From: G963677915 sp963677915
GTDB taxonomy: Bacteria; Bacillota; Clostridia; Lachnospirales; Vallitaleaceae
Assembly: GCA_963677915.2 (NCBI GenBank)
Contig: CAXXGE010000039.1
Coordinates: forward strand, 1-64,000
Length of the DNA: 64,000 bases
Direction: 5' to 3'
In this document: in pieces, positions 25,987-34,097 of the stretch
Position numbering within the stretch: the first letter of the stretch is position 1
How the letters are laid out: every line of letters starts with the position of its first letter
Program-made: the position numbers and the translations under genes
The notes under the pieces: model-generated
What the model was told of the DNA's origin: nothing
Seen by the model: only the letters and a program-made list of their open reading frames with translations
The model's database searches: none

Positions 25987-28155
25987 TTATTTATCCTCCC
26001 CGTAGCCGTCAGGATTGTTCTTGTGCCATGCCCAGGCTGAAGCGATGATCTGCTCGATAGTATTGAACCTTGGTCTCCAGCCCAGCTCCTTGATTGCCTC
26101 GTCCGCACTGGCAATAAGCACAGCCGGATCTCCTGCCCTTCTCGGAGCCACCTCCGCAGGTATCGGATGTCCGGTTACAGACCTTGCGATTCCGATGATC
26201 TCCTTCACCGAGAATCCCTGTCCGTTTCCAAGATTGAACGTCTTGCTGGAAGCGCCGGTCATCAATCTGTCGAGAGCCAGGATGTGGGCATCTGCTAGGT
26301 CGGTGACATGGATATAGTCACGGATGCAGGTACCATCGGCTGTCGGATAGTCGTCGCCGAAGATCATGATTTTCTCGCGCTGTCCGTTGGCCACCTGAAG
26401 GATGATCGGCACGAGATGGCTCTCAGGACTGTGGTCTTCGCCGATCGAGCCGTCCTTATGGGCGCCAGCGGCGTTGAAGTACCTTAACACTGAATAGGTC
26501 AGACCGTGTGCATTGTCCGTCCATTTGAGCATTTTTTCTACAGCCAGCTTTGTTTCTCCATATGGATTGGTTGGCTCAGTCCTGTCAGATTCCTTGATAG
26601 GCACGCTTTCTGGTTCGCCGTAAGTTGCAGCTGTCGAACTGAATACAATATGTTTCACGTCATGCTCCACCATCTTCTCTAGCAGGCAGAGGGTGCCGTA
26701 CACATTGTTGTTGTAGTATTTCAGCGGCTGTGTCACACTTTCGCCAACCAAAGAATCGGCAGCAAAATCGATGACGGCCGTGATGTTGTTTTCCGAAAAT
26801 ACCTTCTCCAGCTCCTCCTTGTTTCTCAGGTCGCCTTCGTAGAATTTCACACTGCTTGGAACTGCTTTTCTATGGCCCTTGTAGAGATTGTCGAAAACGA
26901 TGACATCCCTCCCCTGCTCGATGAGAGCAGCCACGGTGTGGGACCCGATATAGCCCGCGCCGCCGCAAACAAGCACCGATCCGTCCACTCTGCCGGCACC
27001 CTGTCCGACGTTTGCTACGTAGAATTCCGGTTTCAGGCCTGTACGCGCCTCGTATTTTTCCCCGACCTGCTGGATGAAGCTTTCAACAGCTTCTTCCTTG
27101 ACAAGACTGACTGTACAGCCGCCGAATCCAGCGCCGGTCATTCTGGACCCCATCACGCCTTCCACTCTCCAGGCTTCCTCCACCATCGCATCCAGTTCAT
27201 CACCTGTCACTTCGTAGAGGTCGCGCAGCGAGATATGGGATTCGTTCATCAGCTTCCCGAAAGTCGCCACATCGCCTGCCTCCAATGCTTTTGTTGCCTG
27301 GATAGTACGGGCATTTTCATAAACCGCATGCTCCGCCCTGTTCCTGTTTACCGGATTCTCAATCAGGCCCTTGTTCTTTTCGAAAGTATCAGGGTCCATG
27401 GCGCACAGAGCATTGATATCGAGTGACTTCTGAAGGTCGCTCAGAGCCGCGTCGCACTCGCTTCTGCGCTCATTGTATTTGGAATCAGCCAGGCCCCTGC
27501 GCTTTTTCGTATTGCCGATGACAATCTTGACCCCTTCAAGGACCATGGGAACCTGGGTATAGTCCAGCGTTTCGCAGTCAAGCAAGATTGCATGGTCTTT
27601 CTGTCCCATCCCCACTGCGAACTGGTCCATGATACCGCAGTTTACACCGACGAAGTTGTTTTCCGCATGCTGGGACATTTTCACCATGTCGACCATATTC
27701 TCGCCGCATTCAAACAAATCATTGACAACAACTGCTGTAAGGACTTCCAGAGAAGCACTGGAGGACAAGCCGGATCCGTTGGGAATCAAGCCGTAGTAAA
27801 GCACATCAAAGCCGCCAATCGTATGGCCCTTTTCCTGGAACGCCTTGATGACCCCTTTTGGATAGTTGGTCCAGTCGTCTTCCTCCTTATAGGTAATGCC
27901 GTTCACATCAACAGATACTGTCGTAGGAAAGTTCTCAGTAGCGAAGTTGATGGTTTTTGTGCCGTTCTTTCTGGCAACAGCATAGGTCCCGAAATCCAGA
28001 GCGCAAGGGAAGACATAGCCGCCGTTGTAGTCTATATGTTCACCGATGAGATTGACTCGCCCCGGAGAAAAATAGCCGTGCATTTCACTGTCATTGTTAT
28101 TCGGGTACCTTGCTGCGAACTTTTCTTTCAAGTCCTTAATGATTTTATTGGTCAA
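25987..28155 (-). CDS. galK-galE: Galactokinase-UDP-glucose 4-epimerase fusion (GalK-GalE)
   Basis: One continuous 722-residue frame holds two Leloir enzymes. Residues 1-390 are GalK (galactose to galactose 1-phosphate): GRVNLIGEHIDYNGG near 32, GLIPNGSGLSSSASLEV near 125 and MTGAGFGGCTVSLV near 340. From residue 394 GalE begins with VLVCGGAGYIGSHT, followed by SSTAATYGEPE and the catalytic NPYGETK; the C-terminus SADEAIKELGWRPRF is typical. Normal GalK ends where the junction lies (GAGRVDGS), so the linker is almost nil. There is no stop, but a GTG within GalE's first codons could allow separate translation; no good ribosome site precedes it. Kinase plus epimerase in one chain, with galT next, would channel the pathway. 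Confidence 0.92.
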   Translation of the reverse strand: MTNKIIKDLKEKFAARYPNNNDSEMHGYFSPGRVNLIGEHIDYNGGYVFPCALDFGTYAVARKNGTKTINFATENFPTTVSVDVNGITYKEEDDWTNYPKGVIKAFQEKGHTIGGFDVLYYGLIPNGSGLSSSASLEVLTAVVVNDLFECGENMVDMVKMSQHAENNFVGVNCGIMDQFAVGMGQKDHAILLDCETLDYTQVPMVLEGVKIVIGNTKKRRGLADSKYNERRSECDAALSDLQKSLDINALCAMDPDTFEKNKGLIENPVNRNRAEHAVYENARTIQATKALEAGDVATFGKLMNESHISLRDLYEVTGDELDAMVEEAWRVEGVMGSRMTGAGFGGCTVSLVKEEAVESFIQQVGEKYEARTGLKPEFYVANVGQGAGRVDGSVLVCGGAGYIGSHTVAALIEQGRDVIVFDNLYKGHRKAVPSSVKFYEGDLRNKEELEKVFSENNITAVIDFAADSLVGESVTQPLKYYNNNVYGTLCLLEKMVEHDVKHIVFSSTAATYGEPESVPIKESDRTEPTNPYGETKLAVEKMLKWTDNAHGLTYSVLRYFNAAGAHKDGSIGEDHSPESHLVPIILQVANGQREKIMIFGDDYPTADGTCIRDYIHVTDLADAHILALDRLMTGASSKTFNLGNGQGFSVKEIIGIARSVTGHPIPAEVAPRRAGDPAVLIASADEAIKELGWRPRFNTIEQIIASAWAWHKNNPDGYGEDK

Positions 28156-28190
28156 TTGTATATCTCCTTATCGTATGATTTTCAGCTGCT

Positions 28191-29219
28191 TCATGTTTCT
28201 CTTATGATCAAATTGGTTTCCAGCAGTATCTTTTTATTATCTTTATCATTTCCTTCAATCAGTGCCAACAGCCTTTCGGCTGCTACACTGCCAAGTTGGG
28301 TCATCTTCTGGTCCACAGTCGACAGCTTTGGGTCGGAAATCTGGCTGATGACCGTATTGTCGAAGCCGATGATGGCTAGCTCACCGGGAACTTCGATGCC
28401 CAGTCCCTTGGCACCGTTCAGTGCCCCTACGGCCATCCAATCGTTGCAGGCGAGAATGGCCGTCGGCGGATTCGGTTCCTTCATTCTTATTTCTATGATG
28501 TGCCTGGCCTGCTCAACCGTCTGCAGGTCATTGCCGGCTTCGATGCGGATGATGCTGTTGGCATCAATCGGCAGGTCTTCCTCTTCCATAAACTGCCTGT
28601 AGATGGCTTCCTTAATATCGTAGGAGTAACTTTTCCTGCCCCTTAAGAATGCGATGCGTTCATGGCCCTGCCGCTTGAAGTATCTGAGCGCTTCCAGAGT
28701 GCCTGCCTCTGCATCGTTCATGACATAATTGCACTGAATGCCGGTGGCGTATCCGTTGATGATGACCAGTGGCGTATTTCTGTTCAGTTTTTCATAGTAG
28801 CCGCTTTTGATATGTTCCGTCGTCGGGTCGATCAGGATCAAGCCGTCCACGTTCCGGTTCAGCATGCTGTGCACCGAAGCCAACTCCGTCTCGCTGTCCC
28901 CCTCCGAATCACAAAGGAAAGTGCTGAAACCGTGCTGCTTGAACGTGCTTTCAATGCCCTTTATAACCTCTCCGAAAAAGAGATTTTCGATCGAAGGTGT
29001 GATTACGCCAATCGTTTTCGTTCTGTTTTGAATCAGACTTCTAGCCAGGAGATTCGGCCTGAAACCCAAAGCGTCAATGGCTTCCTCCACCTTCCGCTTC
29101 GTCTCCTTCTTTACCGGGTAGTTGCCATTCATTACCCTCGACACAGTCGTAATGGAAACACCTGCCCTGTCAGCTACATCCTGTATGGTTATCTTCTTTG
29201 AAAATGCGATGGCATCCAC
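28191..29219 (-). CDS. LacI-family regulator of the galactose operon
   Basis: Transcription regulator with an N-terminal helix-turn-helix TIQDVADRAGVSITTVSRVM near 11, hinge helix LLARSLIQNRT near 57 and a ribose-binding-like ligand domain (IGVITPSIENLFFGEVIKG near 70, TAILACNDWMAVGALNGAKG near 255). 342 residues. The reading frame opens at GTG 29219, overlapping GGAGG, so the true start may be a little further in. It precedes galKE by 35 bp in the same operon, and two matching palindromes surround the promoter, so it probably represses its own transcript until galactose is present. Confidence 0.9.
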   Translation of the reverse strand: MDAIAFSKKITIQDVADRAGVSITTVSRVMNGNYPVKKETKRKVEEAIDALGFRPNLLARSLIQNRTKTIGVITPSIENLFFGEVIKGIESTFKQHGFSTFLCDSEGDSETELASVHSMLNRNVDGLILIDPTTEHIKSGYYEKLNRNTPLVIINGYATGIQCNYVMNDAEAGTLEALRYFKRQGHERIAFLRGRKSYSYDIKEAIYRQFMEEEDLPIDANSIIRIEAGNDLQTVEQARHIIEIRMKEPNPPTAILACNDWMAVGALNGAKGLGIEVPGELAIIGFDNTVISQISDPKLSTVDQKMTQLGSVAAERLLALIEGNDKDNKKILLETNLIIRET

Positions 29220-29229
29220 CTCCGATGAA

Positions 29230-29265
29230 GGTGCCGGGGAGGAAAGTATTTACTCCCCGGCACCC
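29230..29265. repeat. Family-1 palindrome in the gal leader
   Basis: GGTGCCGGGGAGGAAA faces TTTACTCCCCGGCACC over a 4-base loop. It lies in the 5' leader of the gal mRNA just ahead of the regulator's ribosome site, with no T run on the minus strand. Confidence 0.85.
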
Positions 29266-29272
29266 TCTATAT

Positions 29273-29290
29273 ATAGAAAACCTTTTCTAT
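29273..29290. promoter_or_regulatory. Probable GalR-type operator, proximal
   Basis: ATAGAAAA-CC-TTTTCTAT, a perfect 8+8 palindrome about 12 bases after the -10 box of the gal promoter. Confidence 0.7.
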
Positions 29291-29300
29291 TAATAAATCA

Positions 29301-29329
29301 ATTATATCCCCTTATATAAGGCTTTGCAA
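29301..29329 (-). promoter_or_regulatory. Promoter of the galactose operon
   Basis: TTGCAA (29329-29324), 17-bp spacer, TATAAT (29306-29301) on the minus strand, lying between the two palindromic operators. Confidence 0.8.
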
Positions 29330-29330
29330 G

Positions 29331-29348
29331 ACAGAAAACTTTTTCTGT
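29331..29348. promoter_or_regulatory. Probable GalR-type operator, distal
   Basis: ACAGAAAA-CT-TTTTCTGT, same architecture as the proximal site and centred 58 bp from it, directly upstream of the -35 box. The shared core AGAAAA-NN-TTTTCT supports one regulator binding both. Confidence 0.7.
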
Positions 29349-29354
29349 ATATTT

Positions 29355-29412
29355 TTCCCTCCCCGGGAGGAAATATTTTACTCCCCGGTACCGTCATAGT
29401 ATCCCCGGCATT
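29355..29412. repeat. Family-1 repeat, rearranged copy
   Basis: Left part CCCTCCCCGGGAGGAAA, right part TTTTACTCCCCGGTACC followed ten bases later by ATCCCCGGCAT: the right arm has the tandem outer half-site of the full element, the left arm is altered. It abuts the 5' break of the ABC ATPase remnant. Confidence 0.75.
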
Positions 29413-29423
29413 CATTCCTATAG

Positions 29424-29486
29424 CACTAAAAAAAGGCCATGTGCTTGGCACAATGACCGTCTCGGAAACACCGGAAGAGGAAATCA
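29424..29486 (+). pseudogene. Fragment of a sugar ABC ATPase, left of the IS element
   Basis: Encodes KKGHVLGTMTVSETPEEEIS, the end of the first ATPase domain of an RbsA/MglA-type protein. It is cut on its 5' side by a family-1 repeat and on its 3' side by the IS200/IS605-type element; the reading continues in the fragment at 31007. No start codon or N-terminal domain remains. Confidence 0.75.
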
Positions 29487-29640
29487 GTGAACTCACCCAC
29501 CACTTTCGCTAAAAGCTGTGAAGTGGGGGCTTCCTGAGTAGAGTTGTCTACCGACAACTAATTGATCAGGCTAACTCCGTAGTCCCAACGGTTTTGTTAT
29601 ATGTATTCATGTCAGTCTATCGACAGCAACATGACGATGC
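29487..29640 (-). ncRNA. Predicted omega RNA (TnpB guide RNA) at the right end
   Basis: In this class the RNA spans the 3' end of tnpB and the right end, and the bases just outside act as guide. Here the stem-loop at 29487-29551 and the tnpB tail fit that layout. The guide would begin TGATTTCCTCTTCC, read into the flanking ABC ATPase remnant. The 5' limit is a guess. Confidence 0.5.
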
Positions 29641-30835
29641 CCTGTTGTCTAATGTTGATGGCTGCATCATGGTCCCTTCCGATTACCAGACCGCATTCCG
29701 GACAGGCAAATATTCTGTCCGACAACTCAAGATGCTCATGCATGGCACCACAATCCGAACAGGTCTTGCTGGACGGGAACCACTTGTCCAGCTTGATGAG
29801 AACCTTGCCCCGGTCCTCCAGCTTGTAGGCGAGCATGTTTCGAAACATGCCGAAGCCGTTGTCATGCAGGTTCTTACCAAGATTGAGGCACTGGGCCAGA
29901 CTGCGAAGATCCAGATCTTCCACAACGACAGCATCGCAGTCTTCGGCAAGACGGTATGCCTTCTTGTGCAGCCAGTCCAAGCGCTGCCGTTTGATTTTGC
30001 TCTGTAGCCTTGATACCTTTTTCTTTTGTTTGATCCAGTTGGCAGATTTGAACTGCTTGCGTGACAGTTTACGTTGTTCCTTGACCAGCTTGTCTTCCTG
30101 CTGTCGGTAGAAATGAGGGTAATTGGCTGTCTCACCCTCTGAATCGACATAGAAGTCCTGCTGGGCATAATCAAGGCCTACAATCTTGCTGGTGGACATG
30201 ATAAAAGGCATAACCGGAGCGTCGTCATACTCCAGCAGAATGGAGATATCATAGTTTCCCAGAATATCCATGCTGATGGTCGCAGACTTGATCACCGAAC
30301 CGGCTATCGGAGCACGATGCATGACAATATGTATCGGCGTTTTCAGTTTCGGTATCTTGATATAGGTCTTTCGGTCCTTCAGGTCACTGAAGAGCTTGAC
30401 GGTGCCTTTCTGGTTGTTGGTGGTGAACGAAAAGTCGCCCTGTTTCTTGCTCTTGAAGGTGGGCAGGCCCTTCAGGTCACGGAATGTCAGTACATGCCCT
30501 TTGGTCTTGACCCACTTCCGAGACCGCTTCTTATAGGTGCTGCCGTGCTTGTTGTTGAATTGGCTGATGGCTTTGGTGAAGTTCTGCTTCACATTGGCAA
30601 AGGCGAGGCTGTCCACATCCGTCATGTAGGGAAACAGTTGCTTTACCGCCGAGGCTTCCTTCACGGATACATTGTCTATCCTCCCGGACTCATAACCACG
30701 GGCTTCCAATTGCCGGTACAGGTCGTCCACGTAGAAGTTGTAGAGCTTCCTGGCACAGCCAAAAGCCTGATTCAAGTACTGCCTCTGCTTGGTTGTAGGC
30801 TTTAGCCGATACCGGTAACCCTTTTGTTTTACCAT
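29612..30835 (-). CDS. tnpB: TnpB RNA-guided nuclease of an IS605-family element
   Basis: 407 residues. The N-terminal HTH region begins YRYRLKPTTKQRQYLNQAFG. The RuvC-like site is complete: Asp in VGLDYAQQD near 220, Glu in VVVEDLDLRSL near 306 and Asp in IGRDHDAAINI near 391. Zinc ribbon CSDCG and CPECG lie between the last two. ATG 30835 has GGGAGG eight bases upstream. TnpB enzymes cut DNA next to a short TAM under omega-RNA guidance and help the element persist. No tnpA is in the window, so mobility would need one from elsewhere. Confidence 0.93.
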   Translation of the reverse strand: MVKQKGYRYRLKPTTKQRQYLNQAFGCARKLYNFYVDDLYRQLEARGYESGRIDNVSVKEASAVKQLFPYMTDVDSLAFANVKQNFTKAISQFNNKHGSTYKKRSRKWVKTKGHVLTFRDLKGLPTFKSKKQGDFSFTTNNQKGTVKLFSDLKDRKTYIKIPKLKTPIHIVMHRAPIAGSVIKSATISMDILGNYDISILLEYDDAPVMPFIMSTSKIVGLDYAQQDFYVDSEGETANYPHFYRQQEDKLVKEQRKLSRKQFKSANWIKQKKKVSRLQSKIKRQRLDWLHKKAYRLAEDCDAVVVEDLDLRSLAQCLNLGKNLHDNGFGMFRNMLAYKLEDRGKVLIKLDKWFPSSKTCSDCGAMHEHLELSDRIFACPECGLVIGRDHDAAINIRQQGIVMLLSID

Positions 30836-31006
30836 AGAACACACCTCCCACATTTATAGGGAACATATGTTCTATTATATCATACAAAGGCCTATTTTAT
30901 AAGCTTTTGGGGTCAAATGGAATGGCTTTTTTACGTATTTTTTAGGAAAAGGCGATTCATCCCGCCACCTATGGAGGAGGGGGAATTCTCGCTGAATTAT
31001 GTTAAA

Positions 31007-31783
31007 TTGATGAGCGGCACGTTAATCAAAGGACGCTACCCCAAGATCGATTCACCAAAAGGGAAAAACGCTCTCTCCGTGCGCCACCTGGGCTTCGGAA
31101 ATAAACTCAAGGATATCAGCTTCGACCTGAAGGAAGGGGAAATCCTTGGCATCACAGGCCTTGCAGGTTCCGGAAGATCCCTCCTTGCAAGCTGTCTTTT
31201 CGGCGACGCAAAATACTCCGGAGAAATCATCATCCACCAGCACCTGAAGCACATCACGAGCCCACGGGAAGCGATAAAAAACGGAATCGCCCTTGTACCG
31301 GAAAACCGGAAGGATGATTCCATTTTCAAAACCCTCGATATCAACGAAAATATCGCTTTGCCGTCTTTCAAGCGTTTCTCCAGGAACCTGGTGCTTGACC
31401 ACAACTACATGCGCGAAAGCGTTGAAGATTATATCAGCCGCGTCAACATCGGCGAGGTCAAGAACAATAAGCTGGCCAATTACAGCGGAAGCAATATACA
31501 AAAAGCACTGTTTGCCAAATGGATCATGAGCCGGGCCAAAATCTTCATTCTCGACGAGCCGACCCGGGGCGTTGACATCCCTACAAAAATTGATATTTAC
31601 AATTTCATCAACGACTTACTGAGAAACAAAGTCGCCGTCATCCTTATCTCGTCGGATATCGAGGAAATCTTTGGCATCTGCGACCGTGTAGCAGTACTTT
31701 CTGACAACACGATGGTCTGCGACAAACCCACATCAGAGACCACAGTCGAAGAAGTTGTCAAGCTGGCCGCCAGCAATAAATGA
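31007..31783 (+). pseudogene. Sugar ABC ATPase remnant, C-terminal domain (RbsA/MglA-like)
   Basis: Starts in mid-protein with LMSGTLIKGRYPKIDSP and holds a whole second ATPase domain: GLAGSGRS near the usual degenerate Walker A, VPENRKDDS, signature YSGSNIQKA, Walker B IFILDEPTRGVDI and the C-terminal VILISSDIEEI. The first 22 codons of the open frame come from the IS left end, so any product would be a hybrid. The first domain and neighbouring permease and binding protein are absent; the remnant ends 15 bp before the convergent galM stop. Confidence 0.85.
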
Positions 31784-31798
31784 TTTCAATATAGCCCA

Positions 31799-32848
31799 CT
31801 ACGAATACCTGATTCCGAATTCATAGGTCGTCGTGCTTTTGAACGTTTCCCCTGCCTTAAGCAATGGTGAGGGGAAATTTTTATGCATCGAAGCATTAGG
31901 CCAATACTGGGTCTCCATGCAGAAGCCGCCACGGTAGCCGTAGTGGGCACCGTTTTTCCCTACAGGCACATCCTGCATATGGTTGCCGCTGTAAAACTGG
32001 ATGCCAGGCAAGTCTGTATACACCTGCATTGCGATTCCAGTAACTGGGCTGTAGACCTCTGCGATCGGTACTGTGCCATCATTGCTTTCAGGCAATGTAT
32101 AGTTATGATCGTATCCACCACCAAACCGCATCTGCTCTTCATCGCTGTCTATACTTTCACCGATTTCCCTGAACTGGTTGAAATCAAGTGCTGTGCCTTT
32201 CACCGGAAAAAGCTCGCCTGTCGGGATGCATTCCTCATTGATCTTTGTTGTGGCTTCGCTGTCGATCAGCACGAAATGGTCAGCAACAGAACCGCTGTCA
32301 TGACCGGAAAGATTCAGGTAGACATGGTTCGTCAGGTTGCAGAATGTATCCTTGTCGCTTGAGGCTTCGTAGTCGATGTCAAGAACACCGTCATCATCAA
32401 AGGAAAACGTGACTGTCACCTCCATCGTTCCCGGGTAATTTTCTTCTCCATCAGGACTGGTTCTGCTGAAAACCAGCTTGCCTTCATCCTCTCTGCAATC
32501 CCAGATTCTGCTGTGAAAACCGCCTGGACCGCCGTGAAGATGGTTGTTTCCATTGTTGGTGGCCAGCTGATAGGTGTTTTCGCCGATTTTGAGAATACCC
32601 TTTTCCAGCCTGTTGCCACAACGTCCGATTGTAGCCCCCGAGTACATTTTCTGTTCCTCCATCGCCTCGACGCTGTCGAATCCAAGCGCTACATCGAAAG
32701 GATTGCCGTCTCTGTCCTGCACAATAATGCTCTGGATTGAAGCTCCAAGATTCGATACCGTCAGCGAACCCGCCTCACTCGTTATTGTATAGTTGAAGAC
32801 ATCACTTCCGTCCTTTGTTTTTCCTAAAAACTGCTTTGTTATTGCCAT
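31799..32848 (-). CDS. galM: Aldose 1-epimerase (galactose mutarotase)
   Basis: Interconverts alpha and beta anomers of galactose or glucose, feeding GalK. 349 residues with GRCGNRLEKGIL near 76, NNGNNHLHGGPGGFHSRIWD near 98 carrying a catalytic His, NLTNHVYLNLSGH near 170 and the late Glu in GFCMETQYWP near 312. ATG at 32848 has AAGGAG upstream; the adjoining GTG is an alternative. It overlaps the upstream glycosyltransferase gene by 47 bp. It lies 2.6 kb from the gal operon, separated by the IS insertion and the ATPase remnant. Confidence 0.93.
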   Translation of the reverse strand: MAITKQFLGKTKDGSDVFNYTITSEAGSLTVSNLGASIQSIIVQDRDGNPFDVALGFDSVEAMEEQKMYSGATIGRCGNRLEKGILKIGENTYQLATNNGNNHLHGGPGGFHSRIWDCREDEGKLVFSRTSPDGEENYPGTMEVTVTFSFDDDGVLDIDYEASSDKDTFCNLTNHVYLNLSGHDSGSVADHFVLIDSEATTKINEECIPTGELFPVKGTALDFNQFREIGESIDSDEEQMRFGGGYDHNYTLPESNDGTVPIAEVYSPVTGIAMQVYTDLPGIQFYSGNHMQDVPVGKNGAHYGYRGGFCMETQYWPNASMHKNFPSPLLKAGETFKSTTTYEFGIRYS

Positions 32849-34022
32849 CACCCGTCACTCCTTTTCTTCTTGTTATATCATCGTAAATGCGTTCTGCCTT
32901 GTCGCCGAATGCTTCATTAGAGAGCGCCATGATCTTCTCAAAGGCCCTGTCGGCCATGATGGCATTCTGCTGACTGGATCCAAGCATATCCTGCAGGCAC
33001 ATCGTTAATTCCTCTTCAGAACCGAACAGCCGCCCGGATACCCTGTCTTCAACCACATCTTTTATGTTCTCATCTTTCCAGACAGCGACAGGCGTCCCCG
33101 ATGCCATCGCTTCAAGAATAGTCAGTCCCTGGGTTTCTGTATGGGAAGCGCTTACGAAAACTTCCGCCAGACTATAGTATAAAGGCACTTCCTGACGGTC
33201 AACACTGCCTCCGAAAACCACCTTGTCCGAAAGTGCCAGCTTTGCAGTAAGGGCTTCAAGGCCTTCCCTTGCCGGCCCGTCTCCAATAATCAGCAGCTTT
33301 ACATTCGGTACCGTTTTAAAAAGGTTCGGCATTTGCCGGATAATGATGTCGATGCTCTTTTCTTCTGAAACCCTTCCCAGAGACAGGATGATATGGTCTC
33401 CGAGTTCTATACCCAGGTCTCTTCTGATTTTCTCAAGCCTTGTATCATCGACAGGCAGTCTTTCGAAACGCTCTAAATCAACACCCGTCGGCATGACGTA
33501 GATTTCATTGTTGACACCGTACCTGATCAACGCCTCTTTTGTTTTCTCCGAAGGTGCTATGACTGCATCGTATTTTTTAACATACACTTTGCTGTACCTT
33601 TTGACTAGACTTTTTGCAACACCCTCAACCCTGCCGAAAGGCACGATATAATGGGTATAATCCTCGTACATGGTATGGTACGTGTGCAGCCTGGGTATTT
33701 TATGCAGGCGTGCAAAGTTTTTCCCGAACATGCCTACAGAAAACTCTGTATGGGTGTGAATCAGATCCAGGTTCTGTTTCCTTAGTTTCAGGTAGACGTC
33801 ATAGAAGAACGGCAGCGCCACCCTGAACTCGCTCCATTTATAAAAGGGCACCGACTTGATCCGTATGACATTGGGGTCCTCATCCACATAACCCGGCACC
33901 TTAACCGTAATGATGATAACCTTGTGTCCCCGTTTCTCCATCTCTGCTTTCATCGTCATAACCGAAGTCACAACGCCGTTGATCTGGGGGTAATAGCAAT
34001 CGGTGAAAATTCCGATATTCAT
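32802..34022 (-). CDS. GT4-family glycosyltransferase
   Basis: 406 residues of the GT-B fold. N-terminal MNIGIFTDCYYPQINGVV, the donor-side VGMFGKNFARLHKIPRLHTYHT stretch, ILSLGRVSEEKSIDIII near 230 and the ExxxxxxxE-type motif in SHTETQGLTILEAMASGTPV near 315. Closest in feel to diacylglycerol glucosyltransferases that make membrane glycolipids, but the acceptor cannot be proved. ATG 34022 has AAAGGAGG seven bases upstream. Only galM shares the direction and overlaps it, perhaps by chance. Confidence 0.85.
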   Translation of the reverse strand: MNIGIFTDCYYPQINGVVTSVMTMKAEMEKRGHKVIIITVKVPGYVDEDPNVIRIKSVPFYKWSEFRVALPFFYDVYLKLRKQNLDLIHTHTEFSVGMFGKNFARLHKIPRLHTYHTMYEDYTHYIVPFGRVEGVAKSLVKRYSKVYVKKYDAVIAPSEKTKEALIRYGVNNEIYVMPTGVDLERFERLPVDDTRLEKIRRDLGIELGDHIILSLGRVSEEKSIDIIIRQMPNLFKTVPNVKLLIIGDGPAREGLEALTAKLALSDKVVFGGSVDRQEVPLYYSLAEVFVSASHTETQGLTILEAMASGTPVAVWKDENIKDVVEDRVSGRLFGSEEELTMCLQDMLGSSQQNAIMADRAFEKIMALSNEAFGDKAERIYDDITRRKGVTGDGNNKAVFRKNKGRK

Positions 34023-34055
34023 CAAGGCACCTCCTTTATAATGTATGATAACCCC

Positions 34056-34068
34056 TGCCGGGGAGGAA
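34056..34068. repeat. Family-1 half-site
   Basis: TGCCGGGGAGGAA without an opposing arm, between the transketolase stop and the glycosyltransferase gene; a decayed copy. Confidence 0.6.
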
Positions 34069-34097
34069 TACAAGAAAAAAGGAAGGGTACCCTTATT

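Larger units (their letters stand above)
29487..31006 (-). mobile_element. IS200/IS605-type element (tnpB only)
   Basis: Its ends are set by comparison with the 209-bp copy at 62628-62836, which shares the outer 65 bp on one side and 132 bp on the other. The right end (low coordinates) holds the family's typical hairpin: GAAGCCCCCACTTC, short loop, then GTGGTGGGTGAGTTCAC on the minus strand. No tnpA and no terminal inverted repeats or target duplication, as expected for IS1341-like members. It has landed in a sugar ABC ATPase gene. The exact edge is uncertain by a few bases because both copies share them. Confidence 0.88.

Noticed and set aside
29612..30835. Cas12 or a CRISPR effector
   Set aside because: Length, zinc ribbon and flanking ends are those of an IS605-type TnpB, without an array.
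30917..31006. Genuine N-terminus of the sugar ATPase at 30917
   Set aside because: These codons belong to the left end of the IS element, as the copy at 62704-62836 shows.
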